Positions 5,090 to 5,342 of a stretch of 5,342 nt of DNA are shown one piece after another. The translations under genes and the position numbers were made by a program. The stretch lies in assembly GCA_030588275.1 (NCBI GenBank), contig JAUUYJ010000189.1, positions 1 to 5,342 of the forward strand, in the 5' to 3' direction. The stretch is from Candidatus Zixiibacteriota bacterium. Its GTDB lineage: Bacteria > Zixibacteria > MSB-5A5 > GN15 > JAAZOE01. Under the pieces are notes generated by a model. It saw only the letters and a list, made by a program, of their open reading frames with translations. It was not told the origin of the DNA and searched no databases. Each line of letters starts with the position of its first letter. Positions within the stretch are counted from its first letter, which is position 1.

Positions 5090-5342
5090 CTAAAATTTAA
5101 ATTCAACATTATAAGTAAACCAGACTGGTACTGGCTGTCCACCATGGAGTGTCGGTTTGTATTTATACTCATAAGCGGCAGCAACTGTATTTCGTTCGAA
5201 GCCCATGTGAAGTCGGCTACATTCCTCCGCGATTGCCTTGAAAATAATTCCTCCCTCATTCACATATGCTTTAACTGTTACAATCGCTTCAAATCCGCCT
5301 TCGAGAGCGAGCCGAGGCCATACCGCATCTTCCTGGTGAATA
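5090..5342 (-). CDS. C-terminal end of a TonB-C-domain protein, N-terminus beyond window
   Basis: Read on the minus strand from the window edge, 83 codons run open to a TAG at 5090-5092. They match the TonB C-terminal fold: AVWPRLALEGGFEAIVTVKAYV stands for the usual YP-x-LA-x-x-x-G-x-EG-x-V-x-V-x-x-x-V, then NEGGII for the DG-x-V turn, then GFERNTVAAAYEYKYKPTLHGGQPVPVWFTYNVEFKF for the family's closing Gly-Phe ... Ala ... Lys-Pro ... Gly-x-Pro-V-x-V-W-V-x-x-x-x-x-F. TonB-C domains normally sit in the periplasm, contact TonB boxes of outer-membrane receptors, and follow an inner-membrane anchor and a proline-rich linker, or serve as stand-alone envelope modules. None of that upstream part is visible. 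Codons here look AT-richer than in the regulatory and OmpA-like genes. The gene converges on the regulatory gene. The domain is well supported; the specific role is not. Confidence 0.82.
   Translation of the reverse strand, partial: IHQEDAVWPRLALEGGFEAIVTVKAYVNEGGIIFKAIAEECSRLHMGFERNTVAAAYEYKYKPTLHGGQPVPVWFTYNVEFKF

Noticed and set aside
4975..5259. Minus-strand 94-codon open frame near the right edge
   Set aside because: It overlaps the TonB-C coding frame in another phase and runs on into the hairpin cluster. The TonB-C frame has recognisable family residues, this one has none.

Overview
The window looks like ordinary chromosomal DNA from a Gram-negative bacterium of roughly balanced GC content. 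Two envelope proteins support this: an OmpA-like peptidoglycan-binding protein with a signal peptide and a TonB C-terminal-type domain. Housekeeping genes sit among non-coding patches full of hairpins. The mix (Lon, OmpA with a long helical N-terminus, PPDK/PEP-synthase regulatory protein, TonB-C protein, hairpin-rich dispersed-looking repeats) would suit an uncultured FCB-like lineage such as Zixibacteria. That is an impression from style only; no marker here fixes the taxonomy.

Layout. Positions 1-1496 (minus strand) hold the N-terminal two thirds of an ATP-dependent Lon protease, cut by the window edge just after the AAA+ arginine-finger motif. Diverging from it is a stable-RNA promoter (1675-1702) driving two adjacent lysine tRNAs, anticodons TTT and CTT; the first encodes its CCA tail and the second does not. 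Next on the plus strand is a 517-residue secreted protein (2047-3600) with repeated helical segments, a coiled coil and a C-terminal OmpA-like domain. It is closed by a hairpin overlapping its stop codon and by a strong second terminator at 3699-3731. A 288-residue phosphotransferase of the PPDK/PEP synthase regulatory family follows (3814-4680), with no clear ribosome binding site and a TATAAT box almost touching its start codon. Positions 4681-5089 hold no convincing gene but do hold short direct repeats, an orphan promoter-like pair and a cluster of hairpins. At the right edge (5090-5341, minus strand) lies the C-terminal end of a TonB-C-domain protein.

The genes do not form one pathway. 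Lon covers protein quality control, the tRNAs translation, the OmpA-like protein envelope anchoring, the regulatory protein control of pyruvate/PEP interconversion, and the TonB-C protein probably energy transfer to, or assembly at, the outer membrane. I found no defence system, mobile-element gene, CRISPR array or clearly new biological system. The points most worth a second look are the hairpin island at 4935-5056, the triplicated helical region of the OmpA-like protein, the possible leaderless start of the regulatory gene, and the tRNA-Lys pair.
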